This document shows, one piece after another, positions 1 through 11,620 of a stretch of 64,000 nt of DNA. The position numbers were made by a program, and so were the translations under genes. The first letter of the stretch is position 1. Each line of letters begins with the position of its first letter. Source of the stretch: Vitellaria paradoxa (lineage: Eukaryota; Streptophyta; Magnoliopsida; Ericales; Sapotaceae); NCBI GenBank assembly GCA_019916065.1, contig CM034241.1, positions 21,839,541-21,903,540 on the forward strand. The letters are read 5' to 3'. Under the pieces are notes generated by a model. The model was not told where the DNA came from, did no database searches, and saw only the letters and a program-made list of their open reading frames with translations.

Positions 1-1062
1 TATTTTATAAATAAATTATAAATAATAAGCCAACTGGACCTAGCCCATCAAGATAAAATTAAGCTAGCTTGGGGACTGAAGGCCCATGGATTCCTAGCTC
101 CAACCTAAAAGATATTTGGGCCTTGTTATCTCATGACAACCCATTATCTTTTAAATTAACCCAGGGTTATTCTACTAAAAGCCTTAAACTGCACTCTAGT
201 AGTCCATGTTAAAATTCATTTAATTAAAATAACTTTTAATAAAATGAATTTTGGTCTTAGACCAATAATATCCACTTAATTAACCCTCCATTATAAGCTC
301 GTAATTAAGTTAGGCTAAATGTCGAGCCCCTTAATTACATGTTTAATCCTAAGTCTCTATTTATCTATATTTTGATCATTCTCAATATTTTCATATTTGT
401 AAACAATTTACAAATAAATATTGTTATTCAATAAACAATTTATTGAATAAACTACGGCCACAGATTTAATGATCAAAAAGATAAATAGCTTAGGTGAGCG
501 TATCAAAATGGATTCCATCTTGAAAGTATATGTTCCCACGATTCATGAATTAAATCTCCAAGTTATCGAGGTTTTGACCGTTTATAAGATCTCGCTCTAT
601 GATAACTCAAATAGATTTAATTCATAAATGTGAGTCCATTACAAACTCAGGATTAAGGTTTATTAAGTTTATTAAAGCTTATGTAAATTATGATTAAAGA
701 CATTTATTAACCAAATCATAATTTACAACAGTCCTTTCAATATGTATATCACATATACATACTAACTTTTCTACTCAAAGTCACCACTTTAGTGATCAAG
801 ATAAATCACCCAATTAAGAAGTAGAAAAGTTACAGCTTTAACATAATGAAATGCCCGTTTCATTAATTAACTGTGAATTTACTCTAATTTATAAAACTTT
901 TGATTTAAATCTTTCTGTATTGGCATCTTATGCCCAATACTTAAATCACATACTTTATAAATAAGGGACATTAATGTATGCTTAAATAAATAAATATTTT
1001 ATTATATCCATAAAAATAAACCAAAATAAAATGTCATTACATAAAACATGCTTTCAAGGACA
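1..1062 (-). repeat. Partial LTR of a Copia-type retrotransposon (minus strand)
   Basis: Read on the minus strand, this AT-rich block starts TGTCCTTGAAAGCATG at 1062 and resembles the long LTR of a common plant Copia group: a run about a 'projected' 1 kb long, with palindromic AATAAATTGTTTATT-type stretches and no open frame. The right edge is set by the TG-like start. The left edge lies outside the window, so no target duplication can be checked, and no primer-binding site or polypurine tract adjoins position 1062. It may be the 5' LTR of an element lying to the left, or a solo LTR. The assignment rests on remembered family resemblance rather than on a domain, so confidence is moderate. Confidence 0.45.
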
Positions 1063-1384
1063 CCAAAGAAAGATAAATCTAACAGCTCCTACTTTAGTGT
1101 AATAAGGTTGAAGTTGCTTTATTGCAATCCAGATCTACGAGACCCAGCGCCGCTCATCGTTGTGGTGGCTTCCTGCCACACCAGCACCTCCGCTTGTCGA
1201 GAAACCCAAATTGATGGTGGCCATCGAAGAGAATGACTGCCTAAGCTGACTTGATTCCAGGAAAAACCCAAATTGGTGGTTTACGTTAGCTTCGAGACCA
1301 CTGGCGCCTTGAGGACAAGGACTTGAAAACTCCGACCATGACTTCATCTAGGTTGTTTAGCACAAGGACGATGGTGGAGATCGA
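1063..1384. other. Unassigned island of higher GC content
   Basis: This is a short stretch of higher GC between an LTR and AT-rich repeat DNA. It contains a 70-codon minus-strand frame (1347-1135) and a 62-codon plus-strand frame, and neither resembles a protein I know. The sequence AAACCCAAATT(G/G)GTGG occurs twice (near 1201 and 1266), so the block may hold a small internal duplication. It could be a decayed exon or a fragment of a transposon. No function is claimed. Confidence 0.3.
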
Positions 1385-1410
1385 AAAAAAAAATTGAAGA
1401 AGTTAAAAAA

Positions 1411-2150
1411 TTTAAAAATATATTAATTATAATTTAATTATATAATTTATTAAACAATTTAATAAGATATATTGAAATACTAAATTAATCTAATTTAACT
1501 ATTTATTAAAATAATTTAATAAAATATTTTTATATAAACTAAAGTATAAATAATTTAATTTAATTATGATATTTATTTAAAATAATTAATTATTAAATTA
1601 AATTAAGTTTATTATTATATTAAAAACTAATTATTTTATATAAGTTGAATTAATTTTTAAATTAAATTAATTATGATATTTATTTCAAATAATTTAATAA
1701 TAATGAATTATTAAATTGAATTAAATTGATTATTATATTAAATTAAATTAATTACTAGATTAAAATTAATTAATTAATTTTGTTTTATTATTTATTAAAA
1801 GTAATTTAATAATATACATTACATATTAATTTATGTAATTAATTAAATTAAATAAGTTTAATTATATTATTTATTAGAATAATTTATTTTAATAAAATAT
1901 TTGAATAAAATAATTTATTTTAATATGATGTAACAAAAATGGACAAAGTTTTGAAGTTGTTAAAATGTTTGCATTAGAAAAAATAGGGTGAAAATCCTTT
2001 TTTTATTTACGTTTTTCTGTTTAAGTTTTTATTTTCTTGGAAACGAAAAAATATAAACATATTTAACAAACATATTTTTGTTGTGAGTTTATAAAATTTT
2101 AAAAACATAAACAGAAAAATAAAAAACAAAGATTTATCGAACAGGATCTT
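1411..2150. mobile_element. Truncated copy of an AT-rich terminal-inverted-repeat element family
   Basis: This TTAAT-rich block matches the 28261-29336 element along its right half. Shared stretches include TTTGAATAAAATAATTTATT, then ATGATGTAACAAAA, then paired GTTTTTCTGTTTAAG and AAACAGAAAAATA arms. Its right end (TTATCGAACAGGATCT) corresponds to the TTACCAAATGGAGGCT end of the other copy. The left inverted terminus is missing, so the copy is truncated or recombined. It has no coding capacity. This is likely a non-autonomous DNA transposon (Mutator-like or hAT-like), with the superfamily uncertain because no target duplication is clear. Confidence 0.5.
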
Positions 2151-2331
2151 AGTGTAAAATTAGAATTGTTAATTATTTGATGTTATACATAGTATACATA
2201 GTTATGGTGGCTTTATTAAGGGGAAAATATAAAATTAATTTTATTTAAATAAAATATATGATTTTATTAAAAAATATAAAATTAGTTGAATTCAATAAAA
2301 TATATTTAAAATTTATTTGATTAATTAATTT

Positions 2332-3122
2332 TGTTAAGGCTAAAATTGTAAATTGGCAAATCCATGGTCAAAGAAAGTGTTTTGTAAAATTTAGACTTAG
2401 TGTAGGTTAAGGCACTAGAGTTTTTAGTCAAAAAGAAGTGAAAATGCCTCAAGAAAACTGTATTTGCATGCTATTAGAAGTCTGGAAAAAGCCAAACAGA
2501 GCCAGAGCACTATAACGCAGGAAGACTGCAGGATGGCCGCAAGTAGGTGCAAGATAATGCCGAGCTTGAGTTTGAAAAATTGGCCGTGCGGGATGCCCGC
2601 TCTGAGTCGTGGGAAAGCTGCAGGTGCGCCCTTCCCGCGAGGCACAGCTTTCAACTTATTTTGAACCCTAGCCGCCTCAGTTTTGTCTATATATATCCTC
2701 TAGACATCTTCAGAGTCAGACACAGAAAGAATACACAACAATTCGTGAGCCAAAAAGTCCTATAATTCTCTGAAACTCTTAGCCAACATGTTCGTGTTTA
2801 ATCCGAAGGAGTTCGAGTTTGAGTTCGAGGTTTGTGAATGCTAAGGATTCAATAAAACTACTGAGGAGTCAGTATTATGCCTTCGAGGAGTCAGAGGGCT
2901 TTCGCTAAAGGAGTTGGTGAATCAAGGATTCGAGCAAACACAGTATAGAGTCGAGGAGTTGATCTATCGATAGTTTGAATTTGTAACCAACGTTTGATTT
3001 TAGTAAAAGTTTTGTTTGAGGTTTCCCTTTGTGGGTTTCCTCGTTTTGTTTATCTTACCTTCTGTTATTTTCTGATTGTGGTTGATTAATTGGGATTTTT
3101 ACCAACAAATTACGTATTTTCA
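2332..3122 (+). repeat. Solo LTR of the gag-only Copia family at 35211-40174
   Basis: The 791-bp unit begins TGTTAAGGCTAAAATTG and ends ACGTATTTTCA. It is flanked on both sides by the 5-bp direct repeat AATTT (2327-2331 and 3123-3127). It aligns over its whole length with the 5' LTR (35211-36008) and 3' LTR (39345-40174) of the Copia element further right, including the GGAGTTCGAGTTTGAG and GAGGAGTCAGTAT stretches. No internal region is present, so unequal recombination between two LTRs probably removed it. It sits inside AT-rich DNA that resembles the inverted-repeat element family on both flanks. Confidence 0.9.
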
Positions 3123-3127
3123 AATTT

Positions 3128-6100
3128 AATAAAATATATTTAAATTGATTAATTTAATGTTATAAATATTTATTTTTAATAATAATTAGTTTTAATAAAA
3201 TGTATTATTATAACTTAATTTAATAATAAATTATTATTAGATTCAATAAAATTAATATAATTTAATAAAATATTTGAATAAAATAAACCATTTTCAATAA
3301 TAAGGAAAACTGTGATAGAAAGAGAGAGAGACATAGAGAAAGAGAGAGAGTTGTGCGGTGAGAGAAAGAGGGGGGAGTGTCACTGAGTCGTGGGCATTCT
3401 CGTTATTTTACAGTGCAGATAACGAAGAAAGTTAACGGATAAAGCTAAGTGTTACAAACATTTAAGAATAAAGGGTCTAAGTGTAAGATTTAAATATTCA
3501 TAGAATCTAAGTATAATTTGTCTAATGTTCAGGTGATCTAGGTATAATTTACCCTTATCTTATTGTTCTTTAGAATACTTCAAGTCCTCTATAAATCAAT
3601 ATGCCAATTGAAAAGACAAAGCAAACATGTTTGCTAAATTGGAATTATTGATGATTGAAAGATAATATATTCAAATTTGTTTGTTAAGTTTATTAGTGGT
3701 TTAAATTCAAATTAAACATACTCATTAATTTACAAATATATAAATAAATAAATTTAACAAGTAAATAAATTCTTTAAATTTGATAAAAAAATTATAAATT
3801 AACAAACAACTTATTAATAAATTAATTACCAAAAAAAAAACTTATTACAAAATTATTAATAAAAAATAAGTTATTAAAACTTTATAAGAAAATTTAACTA
3901 ATAATTTAAGCATGTTAGCAAACATTTAAACGAGTATGTTCATAAGGTATAAAGGAGTACGTGTGCAAATAATAAACAGTTGCATGTCTTATATAACCAA
4001 ACACATCTTTATGTGTGTTTGACTTGCTATTAAATTTGAAATATATATTCAAATTTATTTATTTACTTTATCAAACTAACATAAACTAACTCTTAACAAG
4101 CTTATTCGCAAATGATGTAATTTGTTGATTGCTTAGTTTGTTTGCAACTCAATTCTTATGTAATAGTAAAGTAATTACACTTACATTCTCTTAATATTTA
4201 GTAAATTAAACGTAACTATTCTTAACATTTGAAATTTACCTTCACACTCCTTACTTTAAAATGTTTATCACAACACAACATTTTCATCAATCTAATTGTT
4301 AATATTAAAAAAATGAAATTTAGAATACTCACATAAAAAAACTCACATGAAACGTCAATTCTACTTATTTAGACTACATAAAATGTCAAAATTGCTTTTA
4401 AAATGTGTGAAGAAAACATTTCACAATGTTTTCCCTTTATTTCATTATTTTTTATTTTAAGATATTGGTTTCAATTCTAGATATAAACTAGACCATAATT
4501 TGAGAGGATAAATGCTATGTTTAATGTTTTAAGATCTCTGTAACGTTTTAAGCATTTCATATATAGTTTAAAGGAGTAAAAAAAATATAAAAAAAATATC
4601 TCATATAATTTTTTTTTATATTAACCATACTTAGTAATCTAAATGGACTAGGTCGATTCTTGCCCACCCCTTAACTAGGCAATGAGTCGGCTACCCCAGT
4701 TGGGTCGATTTTCCTTCGGATCAAGTTAGGATCAACAAAATCCGCCCTTAATCCGCCCATTGACCCTTTATATTTTTTTAATATTTTAAAAATATATTTT
4801 TAATAAATTAAATTAGGAAAAATTATAAATAAAGAAAAAATTTGGGGGCCTACAGCACGCGCGCATGAGAGAGAGAGATGAGGGTAGAGATGACCATATT
4901 AGCTGACTCGTCCGTACCTTATCTAATTCGCCCCAAACAGATAGAAAATTTAGGAATCTAGTAGAAGATGGGGACATTTTTTTAAAAAAATCAAGAATTA
5001 GATAAGGAACAGGTACGAGTCTGTCTCGATCCCATACCATACTTATCCATTTCTCGACCCATCCCCGCCCATACTTGCAGACATATATTTTAATTTTTTT
5101 GGAGTTATGTATTACCCCAACGTAGTGGCAGTCTTAGGTCTCTCGCGCCAGTCACCGGTCAGCCTCTAGTCCGGTAAGGTTCTTCTTCTCTCTCTCTCTC
5201 TCTCTCACCAATTTTTTCTACATGTGAGAATCCTCCTCTGGCAGGCTACACAGTTGCAGCGATGATAAACCCAAATCATTGAAATCAACCAATCGGGTTT
5301 TCTTCTAAGCAAACATGTGAGAATACTGACCTCTGTTTTTTAGTTCCTATATTCTTAAACTCTGTTCATTCTATAAATTTTGATTGTTTATATTTAGTTT
5401 TCATTCTGTAATTTTGATTGTTTATGTTCTCAAACTCTCTGTTCACTTTGTGATGAATACCTCTACCAGGGTGAACCGCCAAATTTTATTGCAGATAGCA
5501 ACTGAAGAAGAGACACAGAAGCCGCCTCATTGATGGTCCACCACACGGGACGATTTGCTCTGCCTGAATTAGGTGGCTACGCATTCCTACTCTATAGTAT
5601 CATTCATATTTGTGCTTTTGCAACTTCTTCATTTTTTAAGCCACCACTGGTTGTTCTTTGTTTTATTCATTAGTTCTTTTGTGAATTCAGCCTCACCTAT
5701 GAATTACCTCATCAGTCCACTACTAAATTCTCTTTGATTTGTAAGACCAGTGGCAGCTACTCTGTAATAGTCATCATATTTTTGTTTCCATTGATCTGTG
5801 TACTAAGAAATTTAGGAACCTTTTGGGGAATTTGGTATACTGTGTCAAATGAATTGACGACATGAAATTTAGAATTTTTGTACTTTCATATTTTTTTTTT
5901 TCATTCTGAGTATTCAATTCCCTGCGTGAATTTCTGTTCCCCGTTTAAGGCGGGGATGGGAGTAAAAATAAATTTTTAGAATCGCGTAGGATATGAAAAT
6001 TAATTTGAGTTCAGACATTGGGTACAAAGATAAGCGTACCCATCCTCTACCTGCCCTATACCCATCCCTAGATGAGAGAAAGGGGTGGGAATCACAAGGA

Positions 6101-7612
6101 AAAAAAAAAGAAAAAAAAATACCATAGTTGCAGGTATGCAGCAGGAAAAGGGAAGTGAGAGGGGTGGATGGGGTGGGGGCCACAAGAAGAAAAAATTGTA
6201 ATCGTAAATATGCAGTAAAGAAAGGGTGGCGTCAAGGCAACAGGGTTTAAAAAAAAAATCACAGAGAAATCAAGAAAAAGGAGAGGAGAGGAGGGGGGCA
6301 GGTCAAGCGGGGTGGCTCAGGGGCTAAGCCAGGGTGCCTCAAGCCCTGACCTCCCAAGCTCTGACCAAGACAAGACGAGACTAGGTCAAGCTATACGAAC
6401 ACATGGACTAGAGCCGAGTCGGGCCACAAGTCGACCTGACTCTTTTGCATCACCAACCATACTATTGTTTATTAATCATTGACAATCAAATAAATGAAAT
6501 GATTTAATTGTAACAAATATTTTAAAATAAACGGTATTCACCAAATGTTCAAAGTATAATTTACCGTAACAATATAATGGAATCAACATCCGTAGCTTGG
6601 ACATTTTGGAATCCACCTTGCGCTTTACGGACTCAAGTATATTTGAAATTAAGATTACAAGTCAATTCTCACGTAGCCCAGAACCAATACATCCAAAAAT
6701 TACGAACTACAATAAAGAGCTCAAACATCAAACAAATTACATGGTTAATCGTCATTCCTTGCTCAATCTGCATTTAGGCCAATCTGAATTTGGCACATGA
6801 GCATGTCAAGAAGCCATAAATATTAATATGATGTCAAGCTTTTGAAGTTCGCATGCTTAGGTACCACCAATTTACCTCGCATATTTGCAACTTCCCATCA
6901 TCCATCAACAAGAACATCTGAAACGCATAGTCCACTCCGTCTCTCTCTCTCTCTTTCCCTTGTCAGCTGCTAGACCTAGAAAGCATTTCAATGCTGTTAA
7001 AACTGTTTTCTCCAATCCCTTTCCTGTTCTCATGGTGTAGGAGGAGCTCTTTCTTCAGCCATATTCAATCGTATAGGCCTCCCTTCCACCTCCTAATCAC
7101 ATATTTTACATAGGAATAGATTGATTATCAGTTAAGGAGTACGGATATAGGGAAGTGGACATGATACGAGTACCAGCATGGATGCAATAATTTTGAAAAA
7201 ATGGAGATATGGAAACAGAGGGAATACAAAAAATATGTATATTTAATTTTTATATATTTATACTATTTAGATATGTGAATAAAACATTTACAAGGAAAAA
7301 CTAAACTCAATACTTCTACAACTGACATAATTCAATATATAAAATATAACAAATTAGTAAATAGAAGACTATATAACTTTAGCGGTTTAAGCTATTAAAA
7401 CTTAAACTTGTTTTAATCGTATATCAAAATAAAAAATAAAATAAAATAATTGGATACACCACAAAATCTATTTTGGTGCATTTGAGGAGTATGTGTCAAA
7501 TACGAATACCACACTTATTTTGAAAGTCTGTGCTTCATAAAATATTAGAAAAATTATCACCACAATGCTTCAAAAATACTTTAGGTGATCCTTTCAAGTC
7601 AGTCAGTCTTAC
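3128..7612. other. Spacer with low-complexity DNA, no supportable gene
   Basis: This stretch holds AT-rich DNA, a GA-rich patch (3311-3375), CT microsatellites (about 5187-5210 and 6940-6957), and two blocks with repeated GGGTA/TACCC-like words (about 4880-5075 and 5935-6200). Such words are typical of decayed plant DNA-transposon ends. Small open frames are present, but all have low-complexity or unrecognisable translations. The missing last exon of the cp33-type gene would be expected here or further left; I looked for its expected LRLNLA-type coding on the minus strand and did not find it. Confidence 0.4.
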
Positions 7613-7921
7613 CACTCCGTTCATAGCACTGAGAGCAGACTCCACCTCCTCTGAAGATTCAAAAGTGATGAATCCGAAACCTCGAGATCTTCCAGAGCCC
7701 CTCTCATAGATGACCTTGGCACTCAACAGACCTGGCTGGCCTGCAAAAGCTTCTCTAAGCCCCTGGGAAGTGAGGCCCCAGCTGAGATTTCCTGCGTAGA
7801 TTTTATGAGGGCTGTCAACAAAGCCTTGGTTGCTGCTTCGTATCTTCGACCCCATTACTTTCCTTTCACCACCCCTTGGCACTTCAGGGAAGTTTACCTT
7901 GACCGTTCGACCTCCAACTTG
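7613..7921 (-). CDS. cp33-type chloroplast ribonucleoprotein, exon 3 (RRM2)
   Basis: This 309-bp minus-strand exon encodes residues 191-293 of the model. It finishes RRM1 (GGRTVKVNFPEVPRGGERK) and enters RRM2, with the RNP2-type KIYAGNLSW (230-238) and RNP1 RGFGFITF (270-277). The acceptor is AACAG before CAAGTTGG at 7921, and the donor is GTG followed by GTAAGA at 7612-7607. The length is a multiple of three and no stop interrupts it. RRM2 stops before its last beta strand, so at least one more exon must exist; none was recognised down to position 1. The exon follows a 6.4-kb intron. A C18/A11 tract lies 27 bases upstream of the acceptor. Confidence 0.85.
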
Positions 7922-9083
7922 CTGTTACCATGGTCACCATCCATTACACCCCCCCCCCCCCCCCCCAAAAAAAAAAAGAAAAGGAAAAAAGAAAATAATC
8001 ATAGTGAGATGGAAAGATCCAAAGGGCTTTTGTGTAATGGCTATACTTACAAATGAAAGTAATAAATGCTTCTTCAAGTTTTATGTTCACCATACTAAGT
8101 AATTGATCCCCACATTCTATATGTCAACAAGAAGTTTGAACAGAAGATCCTATTACTCATTTTTAAAAAGCTATTCTGAAACAAATTGGATGTTTTAAAA
8201 AGTCTACAGGAGAATTGATTGGTATAAATTTATATTCTTTACTTACTTACCAAAAATAAATAAATTTATATTCTTTTCGTTCTAAGTATCTAATCAAGAG
8301 GGTGTTTTTTTTTTTTTTTTTTTTTCGTTTTGCATTTTGTTTTTTGTTTTTCCTTGCAACATGGAAGTGCTGAAGCATTGGAGAGGTATGTACTCCAACT
8401 GTTCCAGACAGAGGCCAAAAAAAAAAAAAAAGGCACTTAAATGGTGTCAAGTTCCGCCCCAAAATAAAAGATACAGATATTGCATATTATGCAAAGTCTA
8501 AAGCTTTGCGGTCATATATTCAACTCAAAATCAATTACACAAGCCAAATACTTCTTGATGAATAAAAAAAGTGAACTTTTGTTCATTCACTTAGCATACC
8601 TATGTCCACCAGATACAACATTTGTAAGGGTATGGGATATTTATATAAATCGAGATAGAAATCCCCTTTTCCCTAATTTCTATTTAATGTGAAATGTAAT
8701 AACATCTCACGTCAGAATATTGTAAAATGCTCAATAGATTAAAATTTTCAGAACATGTTAAGGAGCACATAATCGAATTAGAGATAAATATCCCCACATA
8801 CTAAGATCTACAACTTAGGGATGTCTAGTGCCTAGGTACACAATCATACTCACTGCTCATAGATGAGTTCTTGTAACATATATAAGAACATCTCATTTGC
8901 CAGATTTAGTTAGATATTTGTTGGATTGCTTAATCTTATGGAGCTATTCAGTAGCTAGAATTTACTGGTGATTCAAAATTTTCTTATTTTAAAACTTAAG
9001 GTTGGTTAAAAGTGGTGCCTGTATATCCTTTCTTAGTAATTATTAGTGAATTATCTACTGTCCTCAAATTGCGATTCACTATC
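7922..9083 (-). other. Intron 2 of the cp33-type gene, part next to exon 3
   Basis: This is non-coding DNA between exon 3 and the Copia element. It contains an 18-base C run with an 11-base A run (7949-7977) beside the splice acceptor, and a 22-base T run (8305-8326). No open frame resembles a protein. On the gene strand the homopolymers read as T11 then G18, just upstream of the exon. Confidence 0.7.
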
Positions 9084-9318
9084 TATTGGAACACATGGTT
9101 AACTGACCCAATCTTGCAGAGAAAACCAAGTCTTATGCTGAAGATAAATCACTTGATTCTCGGGATCGGCTAAATCTTTTATTTGAATTTCAAATAAACC
9201 ATTTGCTTTGCACTTTCAGTTACTCTCATGTATTATATTATATATAAACATTATGTGTAATTTTGAAACAGATAATAGAAAACTATTCGTTTCCACATCT
9301 CTATCTTAAAATCCTACA
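9084..9318 (+). repeat. 5' LTR of the intronic Copia element
   Basis: The 235-bp LTR matches 13519-13746 along its length with scattered substitutions and small indels, for example GAACACATGG against GAGCACACGG near the start. It ends CTACA immediately before the primer-binding site. Confidence 0.92.
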
Positions 9319-9330
9319 TGGTATCAGAGC
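9319..9330 (+). other. Primer-binding site (initiator tRNA-Met type)
   Basis: TGGTATCAGAGC directly follows the CA end of the 5' LTR. This is the standard complement of the plant initiator methionine tRNA 3' end used to prime minus-strand DNA synthesis. Confidence 0.9.
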
Positions 9331-9373
9331 TATATTAACTAATGTCACTAGCAGCTATCCCTTTTTTTTCAAA

Positions 9374-10320
9374 ATGTCAGCATGTCCAAACTCATCAACT
9401 TCTGAAGCAAACACCAACAATCTTCCCCCCTTCAACCCATCTAATTCTTTCAATGTTACTAGGCTGACACGTCAAAACTACCCAACATGGAAAGCCACCA
9501 TGCTTCCCTATCTTAAAGGGCAAAAAGTCTTTGGCTATGTAGATGGAACAATTAACCAGCTACCAGAACAGATCACTGCTTCAGATGGCTCCATTTCACC
9601 CAACCCTTCTTATGGAATCTGGGAGGCACAAGACAATCTCATTTTGAGTTGCATTAATACCTCTCTAACTGATGAGGGTCCTCGCACAAGTTGCTCATTG
9701 CACCACATCAAATGCTGTCTGGACAGCTCTCAGTTCAGCCGTTGCATCCCAATCAAGAGCCAAATCAGTTCAAGTCGATTTTCCACTTATGACTGTGTGC
9801 AAAGGCAACCAAACAGCAAGTGAATATTTCCTCAATATTAAGAAACTAACCAATGAATTGGCCATTACGCGACAGGCGATGAAAAGTGATGATATCATCA
9901 CCTACCTCCTTGCTGGATTGGGACCCGAGTATGACTCTCTTGTTGCCACACTCACCTCACGGTCAGATTCTGTTACTCTCGAAGAAGCTTAGTTAATGCT
10001 TCTCACATTTGAAGCTCATATCTAGCATCACAATCAATCTCTCTCATTTCCAAATGCATTAGAAAATGTTGCTAACAAGCAACAAAACGTTTCTAACAAC
10101 CGTGGTCATGGCAATCCTTCAAACTACCGAGGCAGGGGGCGTAACAACTACCGTTGTTCAGGTAGAGGTAATTATAATTCTGACCTTACTAATGCTCCTA
10201 ATAATGTCTTGTGGTGCTAGCTTTGTGACTGTCGAGGGCATACTGCTGCTTGCTATTACAAAAGACTTGATATCAATTATCTTCCACAACCTCATCGCCA
10301 AAATCCTCAAGCAAATGTAG
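9374..10320 (+). pseudogene. Copia gag, frameshifted
   Basis: Translation begins near the methionine at 9374. The N-terminal part has the plant Copia gag signature LTRQNYPTWKATMLPYLKGQ. A frame change near 9680 leads to the second half of the domain (YFLNIKKLTNELAI, then DDIITYLLAGLGPEYDSLVA). After a stop near 9990 comes a glycine- and arginine-rich stretch and a damaged zinc knuckle around 10205-10255 (C-x-L-C then RGHTA then C). Gag would form the cytoplasmic particle in which reverse transcription occurs. At least two frame changes and several stops make this copy inactive. Confidence 0.85.
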
Positions 10321-10344
10321 CCTAAACCATCAACAGAATATTAG

Positions 10345-11620
10345 TACTCAAGATTGGCATGCTGACACTGGAGCAACTCATCATCTCAGCAACAACTTCA
10401 ATAATCTCAATATCCGAGCTGAAGAGTATGATGGTCTTGATCAAATTCAAGTGGGAGATGGTACAGGTTTGCACATTACTCAGACTAGCACAACTTCAGT
10501 TTCCACACCTTCTCAATTCTTTATTCTTGATCAAATTATGGTTGTTCCAGAAATCAGGAAAAATTTGTTATCCATCCAACAGTTTACTTGAGCTAATCAT
10601 GTCTACTTTTAATTTCATAATTGTTTTTTTCTGATTAAGGATTACCCGACGAGCATCCTATATAAGGGTCATGCCAAATATGGTCTTTACTGCTTTTCCC
10701 AACCTTTGCAGCATTCTTTTCCATCTTCTTTTTCTGGAGCTCGTGTTTCTATTTTCGATTGGCATCGTCAATTTAGCCATGCTGCTTATCCTGCTGTTAG
10801 CTATGTAATTGTAGCAAATAACTTATGTATTGGGTCTAACAAAAGGTAGCTTGTTTGTGCTAAATGTGAGATGGCTAAAAGCCATAATCTCCCTTTTTAT
10901 TCTTCTGCTCATAAGTTTACTCAACCACCAGAATTAATATTTTCCGATGTTTAGGGACCATCATGTCATTTCAACTTATGGATCTCGATATTATGTCTAT
11001 TTTTTGGATGCTTTTACCAAATTTATATGGATGTTTCCTCTTAAACGAAAATCCGATGTTGAACCAACATTTTTCCAATTTCAAAATACATTGAACGCCA
11101 CTTTAATACTATACTTAAATCTATTCAAACGGATTGGGGTGGCGAGTTTCTACATCTAAATAATTATTTTAATACTTGGGGTATTCAACATCGTTTGGCT
11201 TGTTCACACATGCATAAACAAATGGGCTCCGTCGAAAGGTTTCATTGTCAAATCGTGGAGATGGGATTAGCTTTGCTAGCTCACTCTCATCTTCCAATGT
11301 CTTACTGAGAAGACGCTTTTCTTATGGCAACCTACATTATAAACCGTTTGCCTACTAAAAACTTAAATGGTAAATCACCTTATGAAATGGCTCACAATCA
11401 AAAACCAAATTACAGTTTCATGCGTGTTTTTGGGTTTGCATGTTGGCCAAATTTAAGACCTTATAATAGACATAAAATCGACTACAGATCCAAAACTTGT
11501 ATTTTTATTGGCTATAGCTTATCTCACCAAGGATACAAATGTCTTGACTTAGACATGGGTAAAATATTTGTTTCACGTCACGTGGCTTTCAATGAGTCAT
11601 TGTTTCCTTATAAATCTCCT
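10345..11620 (+). pseudogene. Copia protease and integrase, decayed
   Basis: The protease appears as DWHADTGATHHLS, with the catalytic DTGA still readable, followed by LLSIQQFT. A pre-integrase HxxH segment (WHRQFSHAA) lies near 10760. The integrase core has its first aspartate in IFSDVWGP-like sequence (about 10940, a stop replacing W), the second in TDWGGEF (about 11135), and the glutamate in GSVERFH (about 11230). The long frame from 11324 continues with the usual Copia tail (INRLPTKNLNGKSPYE, then FGFACWPNLRPYNRHKID). The catalytic triad is therefore recognisable, but stops and frameshifts separate its residues. Confidence 0.85.

Noticed and set aside
5914..6185. Minus-strand frames with Phe- and Pro-rich translations
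   Set aside because: They arise from a mixed poly-A/GGGTA-rich stretch and have no domain or codon-position signal.
7805..8102. Plus-strand frames over exon 3 and the C/A homopolymer
   Set aside because: They are shadows of the minus-strand RRM exon continued through a homopolymer; the translation is Pro- and Lys-run low complexity.
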